Source of the DNA: Cherax quadricarinatus
Lineage: Eukaryota; Arthropoda; Malacostraca; Decapoda; Parastacidae
Length of the DNA: 64,000 bases
Assembly (NCBI RefSeq): GCF_038502225.1
Contig: NC_091322.1
Span: 1,075,281-1,139,280, forward strand
Direction of reading: 5' to 3'
The notes beneath the pieces are model-generated. The model ran no database searches, was not told where the DNA came from, and saw only the letters and a list, made by a program, of their open reading frames with translations. This document shows positions 22,573-32,900 of the stretch, in pieces (positions within the stretch are counted from its first letter, which is position 1; every line of letters starts with the position of its first letter). The position numbers and the translations under genes are program-made.

Positions 22573-25518
22573 TCACACCCACCCACATCTACTCATGTAT
22601 TTATCCAACCTATTTTTAAAGCTACACAACGTTCTGGCCTCTATAACGGTACTTGGGAGTTTGTTCCACTCATCCACAACTCTATTACCAAACCAGTACT
22701 TTCCTATATCCCTCCTGAATCTGAATTTTTCCAACTTAAAACCATTGCTGCGAGTCCTGTCTAGGCTAGATATTTTCAGCACACTATTTACATCCCCTTT
22801 ATTTATTCCTGTCTTCCACTTATAAACCTCAATCATATCCCCCCTAATTCTACGTCTTTCTAGAGAGTGCAGTTTCAGGGCCCTTAGTCTATCCTCATAG
22901 GGAAGGTTTCTGATACATGGGATCATCTTTGTCATCCTCCTCTGTACATTTTCCAGAGAATTTATATCCATTCTGTAATACGGTGACCAAAACTGTGCAG
23001 CATAATCTAAATGAGGCCTAACCAAGGATGTATAGAGTTGAAGAACAACCTGAGGACTCCTATTATTTATGCTTCTTGATATGAAGCCAAGGATTCTATT
23101 AGCTTTATTGCGAACACTTATGCACTGTTGTCTTGGTTTCAGATTACTGCTAACCAGAACTCCTAAATCTTTTTCGCAATCCGTAATATTAAGATCTACA
23201 TTATTTAGTTTATATGTGGCATGGTTATTGTCCTGTCCAACATTTAGAACTTTGCATTTGTCTATATTAAACTGCATCTGCCACTTCTCCGACCACTGCA
23301 TCAGTCTATTCAAATCTTCCTGGAGTGCTCGAATGTCCTCGTCAGAATGAATTCGACGGCCTATTTTGGTGTCATCGGCAAACTTGCCGATGTCGCTCTT
23401 TATGCCCTCATCTATGTCGTTTATGTAGATTGTGAACAGCAGGGGGCCCAACACTGACCCCTGTGGAACACCGCTCGTGATGCTTCCCCACTCTGATTTC
23501 TCCCCATTTATGCAAACTCTCTGCTGCCTATTTGTCAACCATGCCTCTATCCAGGAAAAAATTTCTCCTCCTATTCCATGTGCTTTAATTTTTCTCAATA
23601 GTCTCTGATGTGGGACCCTGTCAAAAGCCTTACTGAAGTCCATATACACAATATCATATTCATTACCATGATCTACCTCCTCAAATACCTTAGTGAAAAA
23701 AGTTAATAAATTCGTAAGGCAGGAACGCCCCTTTGTAAAACCATGCTGAGATTCGTTGATTAATTTATGCTTTTCAAGGTGGCTACGAACTGCCTCGGCA
23801 ATTATTGATTCCATAAATTTTCCCACTATGGAGGTTAGGCTTATTGGTCTATAGTTCGAAGCTAAGGACCTGTCACCTGTTTTGAAAATAGGTATCACAT
23901 TTGCCATTTTCCACTTATCTGGCACCATGCCAGTTTGTAGTGATATGTTGAAAAGATTAGCCAAAGGTGTGCTAAGCTCCTCTTTACATTCCTTTAGAAC
24001 CCTTGCATACAGTTCATCAGGGCCTGGGGATTTGTTAGGTTTTAATTTATCTATTTGCCTAAGGACCATGTCACTTGTGACCCTAATAGTGCACAGTTTA
24101 TTATCGTCCTGTTCTACATAATTTATCATTACTGGAATATCGCTGGTATCCTCCTGTGTAAAAACTGAGAGGAAGTATGTGTTAAAAATTCTACACATTT
24201 CCTTATCACTGTCAGTGAGCTGACCCGAGGAACTTTTGAGTGGGCCTATCTTGTCCCTGATCTTACTTCTGTATACCTGAAAGAATCCTTTTGGGTTAGT
24301 CTTCGATTCTCTTGCAACTTTAACCTCATAATCTCTTTTTGCTTTTCTAATTCCCTTTTTTATTTCTCTCTTTAACTGAATATATCGATTTCTTAATTGC
24401 CCCTCTCCTCTTTTGATTTGCCTATATATGCCTCTCTTTTGACCAATCAGATATTTTAATCTATTGTTCATCCATTTAGGATCATTTTTGTTTGATCTGA
24501 TTTCCCTATTTGGAACATAATTTGATTGAGCAGCTAGAACTATGCCCTGGAAAGCATCATATCGGCAACCATCACCACCTACCTGACCCCTAGTCAGGTC
24601 ATTCCAGTTCAGCCCACCTAAGTAATTTTTCAGTCCTATGAAATCAGCCAAGCGAAAGTCAGGGACGGAGACTTGATTGCCATTATTAGGGGAATTCCAT
24701 GATATGTTAAAACTGAGTGATTTGTGATCACTCTCCCCAAGCTCATCATTAACCTCAAGATTATTAATTAGTGTTTCCCTACTGGCAAGAACCAAGTCAA
24801 GGAGGTTATTTCCCCTAGTTGGCTCTGTCACAAACTGTTTTAAAAAACAATCCTGGATCGTATCAAGAAAGTCACCCGACTCTAAATTTCCTGTCAAATT
24901 GCTCCAGTCAATCTGTCTATAGTTGAAATTTCCCATTAGCACAACATTTTCGTATGTAGATGCCTTACGAATTTCGTCCCATAGAAGTTTACTGCACTCC
25001 CTATCAAGATTTGGGGCCCTGTAAATCACACCCAAAATTAGTTTTTCTCGGCCCTCGAGAAGCTGTAACCAAACAGATTCAGTGGCTGACGCTTCTAATT
25101 TAATATCTTGTCTAACACAACAATTTAAATTGTCTCTGACATACATCGCTACTCCACCACCTTTCCTGTTGACCCTGTCAGTGTGGAATAATTTATAGCC
25201 TTGTATGTGACATTCAGAGGGCGTCTCTCTATCTTTCAGATTGAGCCAGGTCTCTGTTATAGCAATAATATCTATGTTTCCTGCACTTGCAATTAATCTT
25301 AGCTCATCTATCTTATTTCTAACACTCCTGCTATTCGTATAGTAAACCTTAAGGGAGCTAGTCCCTTGCTGCCCTCTGCTGTCCCCCTTTGTTTGCTGAC
25401 CTGTTCTATTGTCTTTATTTATAACTTCATGCTGAATGCCTTTTATACATTTACTGTTTCCAACCCTAGTGTTGCAACCTGCTTGTTTCCCACACACACC
25501 CATACCTCTATCTTCCAT
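22573..25518 (-). CDS. CR1-type LINE ORF2: endonuclease-reverse transcriptase, uninterrupted
   Basis: An open frame of 981 codons. Residues 57-270 form the APE-type endonuclease that nicks target DNA: N62 in YYTNSRSVRNK, E89 in ITETWL, Y166 in GVIYRAPN, and S263-D264-H265. At the position of the catalytic Asp in the usual GDFN motif, this copy has GNFN (N197, codon 24930-24928). The RT spans about 480-830: KSPGPDELYARVLKE, YMDFSKAFDRVP (D627), TSGVPQGSVLGPLLF, and FADD 713-716 (23382-23371). The C-terminal domain ends in RVVDEWNKLPSTVIEA and FKNRLDKYM. The length fits the CR1 family. The ATG at 25518 shares its A with the ORF1 stop. Nothing truncates the frame, but the N197 change probably weakens or abolishes nicking. 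Confidence 0.95.
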   Translation of the reverse strand: MEDRGMGVCGKQAGCNTRVGNSKCIKGIQHEVINKDNRTGQQTKGDSRGQQGTSSLKVYYTNSRSVRNKIDELRLIASAGNIDIIAITETWLNLKDRETPSECHIQGYKLFHTDRVNRKGGGVAMYVRDNLNCCVRQDIKLEASATESVWLQLLEGREKLILGVIYRAPNLDRECSKLLWDEIRKASTYENVVLMGNFNYRQIDWSNLTGNLESGDFLDTIQDCFLKQFVTEPTRGNNLLDLVLASRETLINNLEVNDELGESDHKSLSFNISWNSPNNGNQVSVPDFRLADFIGLKNYLGGLNWNDLTRGQVGGDGCRYDAFQGIVLAAQSNYVPNREIRSNKNDPKWMNNRLKYLIGQKRGIYRQIKRGEGQLRNRYIQLKREIKKGIRKAKRDYEVKVARESKTNPKGFFQVYRSKIRDKIGPLKSSSGQLTDSDKEMCRIFNTYFLSVFTQEDTSDIPVMINYVEQDDNKLCTIRVTSDMVLRQIDKLKPNKSPGPDELYARVLKECKEELSTPLANLFNISLQTGMVPDKWKMANVIPIFKTGDRSLASNYRPISLTSIVGKFMESIIAEAVRSHLEKHKLINESQHGFTKGRSCLTNLLTFFTKVFEEVDHGNEYDIVYMDFSKAFDRVPHQRLLRKIKAHGIGGEIFSWIEAWLTNRQQRVCINGEKSEWGSITSGVPQGSVLGPLLFTIYINDIDEGIKSDIGKFADDTKIGRRIHSDEDIRALQEDLNRLMQWSEKWQMQFNIDKCKVLNVGQDNNHATYKLNNVDLNITDCEKDLGVLVSSNLKPRQQCISVRNKANRILGFISRSINNRSPQVVLQLYTSLVRPHLDYAAQFWSPYYRMDINSLENVQRRMTKMIPCIRNLPYEDRLRALKLHSLERRRIRGDMIEVYKWKTGINKGDVNSVLKISSLDRTRSNGFKLEKFRFRRDIGKYWFGNRVVDEWNKLPSTVIEARTLCSFKNRLDKYMSRCGWV

Positions 25519-26444
25519 CAGTTTAAAATCATAGGCATTTCACCAATGGCCTTCTCAATCGAGTCTGCAAGTGCTACCACCCCTGCCCCAGAGAGATGAA
25601 CCCCATCCCTTGCATACATATCATGTTTGCCATAAAAGTTGTTCCAGTTGTCAATGAATGGGATTGCAAGTTCCTTGCAGTATCTGTCTAGCCAGCAATT
25701 TACACCAATTGCCCTAGACAACCATTCATTTCCTACTCCCCTTCTAGGCAAGATGCTACATATGATTGGGGTCCCTCCCTTAGACTTAATGAAATCTATA
25801 GCTGACCTGTACTTATCTAGCAGCTCTTCTCTCCTACCCTTCCCAATATCATTTCCACCAGCACTGAGACAGATAATGGGCTTGTTCCCATTACCTGACA
25901 TGATATTATCCAGTCTGTTGACAATGTCCCCAACACCAGCTCCAGGGAAGCACACTCTATCTCTCATCTTCTTATTCCTATTACAAAAAGCACGATCAAC
26001 ATATCTTACCTGAGAGTCACCAACCACAAGAATGCGCTTACCTTCATTAGCAGGGGCAGTAGTACCCTTACCTTCACTGGCCACTGAAATACATTCATCC
26101 TGGAGAACAGAGAAGCGATTTCCTACCTTCAGATCTTCACTCTTAACTTTCCTTACTCTGATGCGCCTCCCATTACTGTGAACAACTCGCCACTTGTAGC
26201 AGGTGCTGGCGGACACCTCACTGCTGGTAGCCGTTGCTACCTCCCCACCTACAGCCTCCTCACAGTGAGAGACAGACTGCACCTCACTGCTAGAAGCCTC
26301 ATTCCCCACATCTCCAACCACCTCACACTCTCTCCCAGGCCCATTGAGGTGGACCTTCAGCCTCCTAATCTCCTCCTGGAGAAGCAAGACCTCCTCCTTC
26401 AACTCTCCAACCTCAGTTTTTAAAACACTGCAGAAGCAAGCCAT
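25518..26444 (-). CDS. CR1-type LINE ORF1: coiled coil plus SGNH esterase
   Basis: An open frame of 308 codons directly upstream of ORF2. Residues 8-33 (LKTEVGELKEEVLLLQEEIR) form a leucine-rich amphipathic helix, a probable trimer or dimer coiled coil. From about 137 a GDSL/SGNH hydrolase fold follows: ILVVGDSQVRYVD (block I, S144), FPGAGVGD (block II glycine), LSAGGNDI (block III, N198) and ARDGVHLSGAG (block V, D280 and H283). All four signature residues are present. Esterase-type ORF1 proteins are known in CR1 and related LINEs, where they bind RNA and may act on membranes or lipids. The start ATG has A at -3 and G at +4. The stop TGA (25520-25518) overlaps the ORF2 ATG in TGATG. Confidence 0.93.
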   Translation of the reverse strand: MACFCSVLKTEVGELKEEVLLLQEEIRRLKVHLNGPGRECEVVGDVGNEASSSEVQSVSHCEEAVGGEVATATSSEVSASTCYKWRVVHSNGRRIRVRKVKSEDLKVGNRFSVLQDECISVASEGKGTTAPANEGKRILVVGDSQVRYVDRAFCNRNKKMRDRVCFPGAGVGDIVNRLDNIMSGNGNKPIICLSAGGNDIGKGRREELLDKYRSAIDFIKSKGGTPIICSILPRRGVGNEWLSRAIGVNCWLDRYCKELAIPFIDNWNNFYGKHDMYARDGVHLSGAGVVALADSIEKAIGEMPMILN

Positions 26445-26583
26445 GCTTTGTAACCGTCCACGCTAATCCCCAAAGCAGCTCAGGGTCTGTGACCTCACGT
26501 GACGACTGACCACTGAACACTGACGACTGACCACTGAACACTGACTGAACCACTGACTGACCACTGAACACTGTCCGCGTGCG
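26445..26583 (-). promoter_or_regulatory. Presumed CR1 5' UTR with short tandem repeats
   Basis: The region upstream of ORF1. On the plus strand it holds about three imperfect copies of GACCACTGAACACTGACGAC at 26500-26575, next to the ORF1 leader. 5' UTR tandem repeats serve as promoters in some LINEs; that role here is only a guess. The element ends at a (TA)n array. Confidence 0.45.
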
Positions 26584-26620
26584 TGTGTGTATATATCTAT
26601 ATATATATCTATATATAGAT

Positions 26621-26670
<50 letters not shown>
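26584..26670. repeat. TA-rich microsatellite
   Basis: GTGTGT, then TATATC and TAGATA variants, then pure TA. The TIR element begins immediately after it. Confidence 0.9.
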
Positions 26671-26672
<2 letters not shown>

Positions 26673-26981
26673 TGCCGAATAGGTAAAACTTGCTATTTTG
26701 GCTTGAATAGCAACGCTCTTCTTGCCGAATAAGGCGAGCGAAAATTTGTGTATGCAATAATTTCGCAAAAATCATTCTGAACCTAACGAAAAAATATATT
26801 TCATTGTGTTTGTTTATTATTAAATTATTGTAAACTTATCTAAGATATATTTAGTTGGATTAGGCAAAAATAAATTGCTCTTGTTATAATAAAGTTAGGT
26901 AACTTGTCTAAGGTTCTTTTGGTACAAAACTATTAATTTTTTCATTAACATAAAAAAAATATGTATTTAAACGTAATATAC
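26671..26981 (+). mobile_element. TIR element copy 1 (3' truncated)
   Basis: Begins with CGTGCCGAATAGGTAAAACT and is alignable over some 300 bases with the copies at 35637 and 38689. It lacks the far inverted repeat, fading out near AAACGTAATATACACAC. No coding sequence. Confidence 0.85.
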
Positions 26982-26993
26982 ACACACACACAG

Positions 26994-27075
26994 TCATGGA
27001 GTGAATGATGATGAAAGTTTTTCTTTTTTCGGGCGACCCTGCCTTGGTGAGAACAGCCGAGGTATTAAAAAATAT
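26994..27075 (+). mobile_element. LINE C 3' end fragment
   Basis: Contains GTGAATGATGATGAAAG, TTTTTTCGGGCGACCCTGCC and an A-rich end (GTATTAAAAAATA). It matches the LINE C 3' end at 11348-11425 in the opposite orientation. Confidence 0.8.
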
Positions 27076-27089
27076 GTATATATGTATAT

Positions 27090-27195
27090 GATGGGCATGT
27101 GAGCCAGTGGGCAGCCAGCAGCAAGAGCCTGGTTGACCAGGTAAGCCTGGCCCAGGGCCGGGCTGCGAGAACAGAAATGCTGAAACTCCTCAGAG
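27090..27195 (+). mobile_element. LINE D 3' tail fragment
   Basis: SQWAASSKSLVDQVSLAQGR-type tail with GCCTGGTTGACCAGG, matching 40600-40690. Only the 3' end is left. Confidence 0.7.
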
Positions 27196-27349
27196 GTATG
27201 TATGTATGTACATGCATGTTTGCATGTACACTTTTGTTCGCTTATGAATGTACACGTGTGTGTGTATGTGTGTTGGATTTGAGTGGGATTGCACATCAGA
27301 GCTTATTTCATGGGTAGCATTGAAAATTGGGCTGGTCAAATGTTTGTTA
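27196..27349. other. TATG/TG-rich spacer
   Basis: Simple alternations such as GTATGTATGTACATGCATG. No gene is visible. Similar sequence continues at 27440-27600 after the CR1 tail. Confidence 0.55.
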
Positions 27350-27440
27350 GTGGGATGAATTGTAAAGGACCTGCCTAGTATGGGCCAACAGGCCTGCTGC
27401 AGTGTTCCTCCTTTCTTATGTTCTTACGTTCTTATTCATG
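27350..27440 (+). mobile_element. CR1 3' end fragment
   Basis: GGGCCAACAGGCCTGCTGCA followed by GTGTTCCTCCTTTCTTATG and TTCTTACGTTCTTA. This is the same 3' terminus as the minus-strand CR1 at 22392-22572, in plus orientation and severely 5'-truncated. Confidence 0.8.
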
Positions 27441-27686
27441 TGAATAGGTTTTATTGTGTTTAAGTTTGTATCGGTGAACTCTTGTGTATATGTATACATG
27501 TGTGTGTAGTTTTGCATAAGTATGTATGTATCTGTTTATGTATATGTATGAATGTATTCATTCGCATGTATATCCGTATGAATGCCTTAACAAAGAAGGC
27601 AATAATAACTGGTCAGTGGTGGTGACTGATTCCCCCTGAGTTAGCTCAAGTCTTACATTAATAACTCATACGTACGAGACTGAAAC

Positions 27687-27768
27687 TTATAACGACGTTT
27701 CGGCCCCATTTCGACCATTAACTGTGCGACTAGTTAATGATTCAAGTCGGACCAAAACGTCGTCATAA
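27687..27768. repeat. Imperfect inverted repeat
   Basis: The 37-base arms 27687-27723 and 27732-27768 pair at 29 of 37 positions around an 8-base loop. Both arms carry an ACGACG/CGTCGT core. It lies just left of the 22-bp satellite. The function is unknown. Confidence 0.7.
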
Positions 27769-27782
27769 ATTACAAAATTGTT

Positions 27783-29741
27783 GCAGTCACGGTACTGTGA
27801 TGTTGCTGTCACGGTACTGTGATGTTGCAGTCACGGTACTGTGATGTTGCAGTCACGGTACTGTGATGTTGCAGTCACGGTACAGTGATGTTGCAGTCAC
27901 GGTACTGTGATGTTGCTGTCACGGTACTGTGATGTTGCAGTCACGGTACTGTGATGTTGCAGTCACGGTACTGTGATGTTGCAGTCACGGTACTGTGATG
28001 TTGCAGTCACGGTACTGTGATGTTGCAGTCACGGTACTGTGATGTTGCAGTCACGGTACTGTGATGTTGCTGTCACGGTACTGTGATGTTGCTGTCACGG
28101 TACTGTGATGTTGCAGTCACGGTACTGTGATGTTGCTGTCACGGTACTGTGATGTTGCAGTCACGGTACTGTGATGTTGCAGTCACGGTACTGTGATGTT
28201 GCAGTCACGGTACTGTGATGTTGCAGTCACGGTACTGTGATGTTGCAGTCACGGTACTGTGATGTTGCTGTCACGGTACTGTGATGTTGCTGTCACGGTA
28301 CTGTGATGTTGCAGTCACGGTACTGTGATGTTGCTGTCACGGTACTGTCATGTTGCTGTCACGGTACTGTGATGTTGCAGTCACGGTACTGTGATGTTGC
28401 AGTCACGGTACTGTGATGTTGCTGTCACGGTACTGTGATGTTGCAGTCACGGTACTGTGATGTTGCAGTCACGGTACTGTGATGTTGCAGTCACGGTACT
28501 GTGATGTTGCAGTCACGGTACTGTGATGTTGCAGTCACGGTACTGTGATGTTGCAGTCACGGTACTGTGATGTTGCAGTCACGGTACTGTGATGTTGCAG
28601 TCACGGTACTGTGATGTTGCTGTCACGGTACTGTGATGTTGCTGTCACGGTACTGTGATGTTGCAGTCACGGTACTGTGATGTTGCTGTCACGGTACTGT
28701 GATGTTGCAGTCACGGTACTGTGATGTTGCAGTCACGGTACTGTGATGTTGCTGTCACGGTACTGTGATGTTGCTGTCACGGTACTGTGATGTTGCAGTC
28801 ACGGTACTGTGATGTTGCTGTCACGGTACTGTGATGTTGCTGTCACGGTACTGTGATGTTGCAGTCACGGTACTGTGATGTTGCTGTCACGGTACTGTGA
28901 TGTTGCAGTCACGGTACTGTGATGTTGCAGTCACGGTACTGTGATGTTGCAGTCACGGTACTGTGATGTTGCTGTCACGGTACTGTGATGTTGCAGTCAC
29001 GGTACTGTGATGTTGCAGTCACGGTACTGTGATGTTGCAGTCACGGTACTGTGATGTTGCAGTCACGGTACTGTGATGTTGCAGTCACGGTACTGTGATG
29101 TTGCAGTCACGGTACTGTGATGTTGCAGTCACGGTACTGTGATGTTGCTGTCACGGTACTGTGATGTTGCAGTCACGGTACTGTGATGTTGCTGTCACGG
29201 TACTGTGATGTTGCTGTCACGGTACTGTGATGTTGCAGTCACGGTACTGTGATGTTGCTGTCACGGTACTGTGATGTTGCTGTCACGGTACTGTGATGTT
29301 GCTGTCACGGTACTGTGATGTTGCAGTCACGGTACTGTGATGTTGCTGTCACGGTACTGTGATGTTGCTGTCACGGTACTGTGATGTTGCAGTCACGGTA
29401 CTGTGATGTTGCAGTCACGGTACTGTGATGTTGCTGTCACGGTACTGTGATGTTGCAGTCACGGTACTGTGATGTTGCAGTCACGGTACTGTGATGTTGC
29501 TGTCACGGTACTGTGATGTTGCAGTCACGGTACTGTGATGTTGCAGTCACGGTACTGTGATGTTGCAGTCACGGTACTGTGATGTTGCTGTCACGGTACT
29601 GTGATGTTGCAGTCACGGTACTGTGATGTTGCAGTCACGGTACTGTGATGTTGCAGTCACGGTACTGTGATGTTGCAGTCACGGTACTGTGATGTTGCTG
29701 TCACGGTACTGTGATGTTGCTGTCACGGTACTGTGATGTTC
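27783..29741. repeat. 22-bp satellite
   Basis: About 89 almost identical units. Each has TGATGTTGC, then A or T, then GTCACGGTACTG. The unit contains TCACGGTACTGTGA, palindromic except for one symmetrical mismatched pair. Besides the A/T position I saw only two other substitutions in the interior (near 27884 and 28349). Roughly two-thirds of units carry A and one-third T, in mixed runs. Confidence 0.97.
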
Positions 29742-29863
29742 GACTAAACTATGAAAATATATTATTAGTGATCAGAGTGGATTTAAAAAATATATATTTT
29801 TTTTACTATTTTTTCTATTATTTATATCACTATTGTGTTTTTTGTTCAGTTCATATTAGGAAT
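29742..29863. other. AT-rich spacer before the gap
   Basis: AT-rich unique sequence between the satellite and the gap. No feature is seen. Confidence 0.6.
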
Positions 29864-29963
29864 NNNNNNNNNNNNNNNNNNNNNNNNNNNNNNNNNNNNN
29901 NNNNNNNNNNNNNNNNNNNNNNNNNNNNNNNNNNNNNNNNNNNNNNNNNNNNNNNNNNNNNNN
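29864..29963. other. Assembly gap (100 N)
   Basis: Exactly 100 undetermined bases, the usual placeholder for a gap of unknown size. The true distance between the 22-bp and 33/35-bp arrays is therefore unknown. Confidence 0.99.
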
Positions 29964-32900
29964 CAGAGTGAAATGGAACCCAGCGTGTAATGGCACAGAG
30001 AGTGAAATAGAACCCAGCGTGTAATGGCACAGAGAGTTAAATGGAACCCAGCGTGTAATGGCACAGAGAGTGAAATAGAACCCAGCGTGTAATGGCACAG
30101 AGTGAAATAGAACCCAGCGTGTAATGGCACAGAGAGTGAAATAGAACCCAGCGTGTAATGGCACAGAGAGTGAAATATAACCCAGCGTGTAATGGCACAG
30201 AGTGTGAAATAGAACCCAGCGTGTAATGGCACAGAGTGAAATAGAACCCAGCGTGTAATGGCACAGAGAGTGAAATAGAACCCAGCGTGTAATGGCACAG
30301 AGTGAAATAGAACCCAGCGTGTAATGGCACAGAGAGTGAAATAGAACCCAGCGTGTAATGGCACAGAGAGTGAAATAGAACCCAGCGTGTAATGGCACAG
30401 AGAGTGAAATAGAACCCAGCGTGTAACGGCACAGAGAGTGAAATAGAACATAGCGTGTAATGGCAGAGAGTGAAATAGAACCCAACGTGTAATGGCACAG
30501 AGAGTGAAATAGAACCCAGCGTGTAATGTCACAGAGTGAAATAGAACCCAGCATGTAATGGCACAGAGAGTGAAATAGAACCCAGCGTGTAATGGCACAG
30601 AGTGAAATATAACCCAGCGTGTAATGGCACAGAGAGTGAAATAGAACCCAGCGTGTAATGGCACAGAGAGTGAAATAGAACCCAGCGTGTAATGGCACAG
30701 AGAGAAATGAAAGCGTAATGGCACAGAGTGAAATAGAACCCAGCGTGTAATGGCACAGAGAGTTAAATGGAACCCAGCGTGTAATGGCACAGAGAGTGAA
30801 ATAGAACCCAGCGTGTAATGGCACAGAGTGAAATAGAACCCAGCGTGTAATGGCACAGAGAGTGAAATAGAACCCAGCGTGTAATGGCACAGAGTGAAAT
30901 ATAACCCAGCGTGTAATGGCACAGAGAGTGAAATAGAACCCAGCGTGTAATGGCACAGAGAGTGAAATAGAACCCAGCGTGTAATGGCACAGAGTGAAAT
31001 GGAACCCAGCGTGCAATGGCACAGAGTGAAATAGAACCCAGCGTGTAATGGCACAGAGAGTTAAATGGAACCCAGCGTGTAATGGCACAGAGTGAAATAG
31101 AACCCAGAGTGTAATGGCACAGAGTGAAATAGAACCCAGCGTGTAATGGCACAGAGAGTGAAATAGAACCCAACGTGTAACGGCACAGAGAGTGAAATAT
31201 AACCCAGCGTGTAATGGCACAGAGAGTGAAATAGAACCCAGCGTGTAATGGCACAGAGAGTGAAATTGAACCCAGCGTGTATTGTCACAGAGTGAAATAG
31301 AACCCAGCGTGTAATGGCACAGAGAGTGAAATAGAACCCAGCGTGTAATGTCACAGAGTGAAATAGAACCCAGCGTGTAATGGCACAGAGAGTTAAATAG
31401 AACCCAGCGTGTAATGGCACAGAGAATGAAATGGAACCTAGCGTGTAATGGCACAGAGAGTGAAATAGAACCCAGCGTGTAATGGCACAGAGAGTGAAAT
31501 TGAACCCAGCGTGTAATGGCACAGAGTGAAATAGAACCCAGCATGTAATGGCACAGAGAGTGAAATAGAACCCAGCGTGTAATGGCACAGAGAGTGAAAT
31601 AGAACCCAGCGTGTAACGGCACAGAGTGAAATATAACCCAGCGTGTAATGGCACAGAGTGTGAAATAGAACCCAGCGTGTAATGTCACAGAGAGTGAAAT
31701 AGAACCCAGCGTGTAATGGCACAGAGAGTGAAATAGAACCCAGCGTGTAATGGCACAGAGTGAAATGGAACCCAGCGTGTAATGGCACAGAGAGTGAAAT
31801 AGAACCCAGCGTGTAATGGCACAGAGAGTTAAATGGAACCCAGCGTGTAATGGCACAGAGAGTGAAATAGAACCAACGTGTAATGGCACAGAGTGAAATA
31901 GAACCCAGCGTGTAATGGCACAGTGTGAAATAGAACCCAGCGTGTAATGGCACAGAGAGTGAAATAGAACCCAGCGTGTAATGGCACAGAGTGTGAAATA
32001 GAACCCAGCGTGTAATGGCACAGAGAGTGAAATAGAACCCAGCGTGTAATGGCACAGAGTGAAATAGAACCCAGCGTGTAATGGCACAGAGAGTGAAATA
32101 GAACCCAGCGTGTAATGGCACAGAGAGTGAAATAGAACCCAGCGTGTAATGGCACAGAGAGTGAAATAGAACCCAGCGTGTAATGGCACAGAGAGTGAAA
32201 TAGAACCCAGCGTGTAATGGCACAGAGAGTGAAATAGAACCCAGCGTGTAATGGCACAGAGAGTGAAATAGAACCCAGCGTGTAATGGCACAGAGAGTGA
32301 AATAGAACCCAGCGTGTAATGGCACAGAGTGAAATAGAACCCAGCGTGTAATGGCACAGAGAGTGAAATAGAACCCAGCGTGTAATGGCACAGAGTGAAA
32401 TAGAACCCAGCGTGTAATGGCACAGAGTGAAATAGAACCCAGCGTGTAATGGCACAGAGAGTGAAATAGAACCCAGCGTGTAATGGCACAGAGAGTGAAA
32501 TAGAACCCAGCGTGTAATGGCACAGAGAGTGAAATAGAACCTAGCGTGTAATGGCACAGAGAATGAAATAGAACCCAGCGTGTAATGACACAGAGAGTGA
32601 AATGGAACCCAGCGTGTAATGGCACAGAGAGTGAAATAGAGCCCAGCGTGTAATGGCACAGAGAGTGAAATAGAACCCAGCGTGTAATTTCACAGAGGGT
32701 GAAATAGAACCCAGCGTGTAATGGCACAGAGTGAAATGGAACACAGCATGTAATGGCACAGAGAGTGAAATGGAACCCAGCGTGTAATGGCACAGAGAGT
32801 GAAATAGAACCCAGCGTGTAATGGCACAGAGAGTGAAATAGAACCCAGCGTGTAATCTCACAGAGAGTGAAATAGAACCCAGCGTGTAATGGCACAGAGA

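Noticed and set aside
27783..29741. CRISPR array
   Set aside because: Units are contiguous with no unique spacers, no cas genes are present, and the context is eukaryotic.
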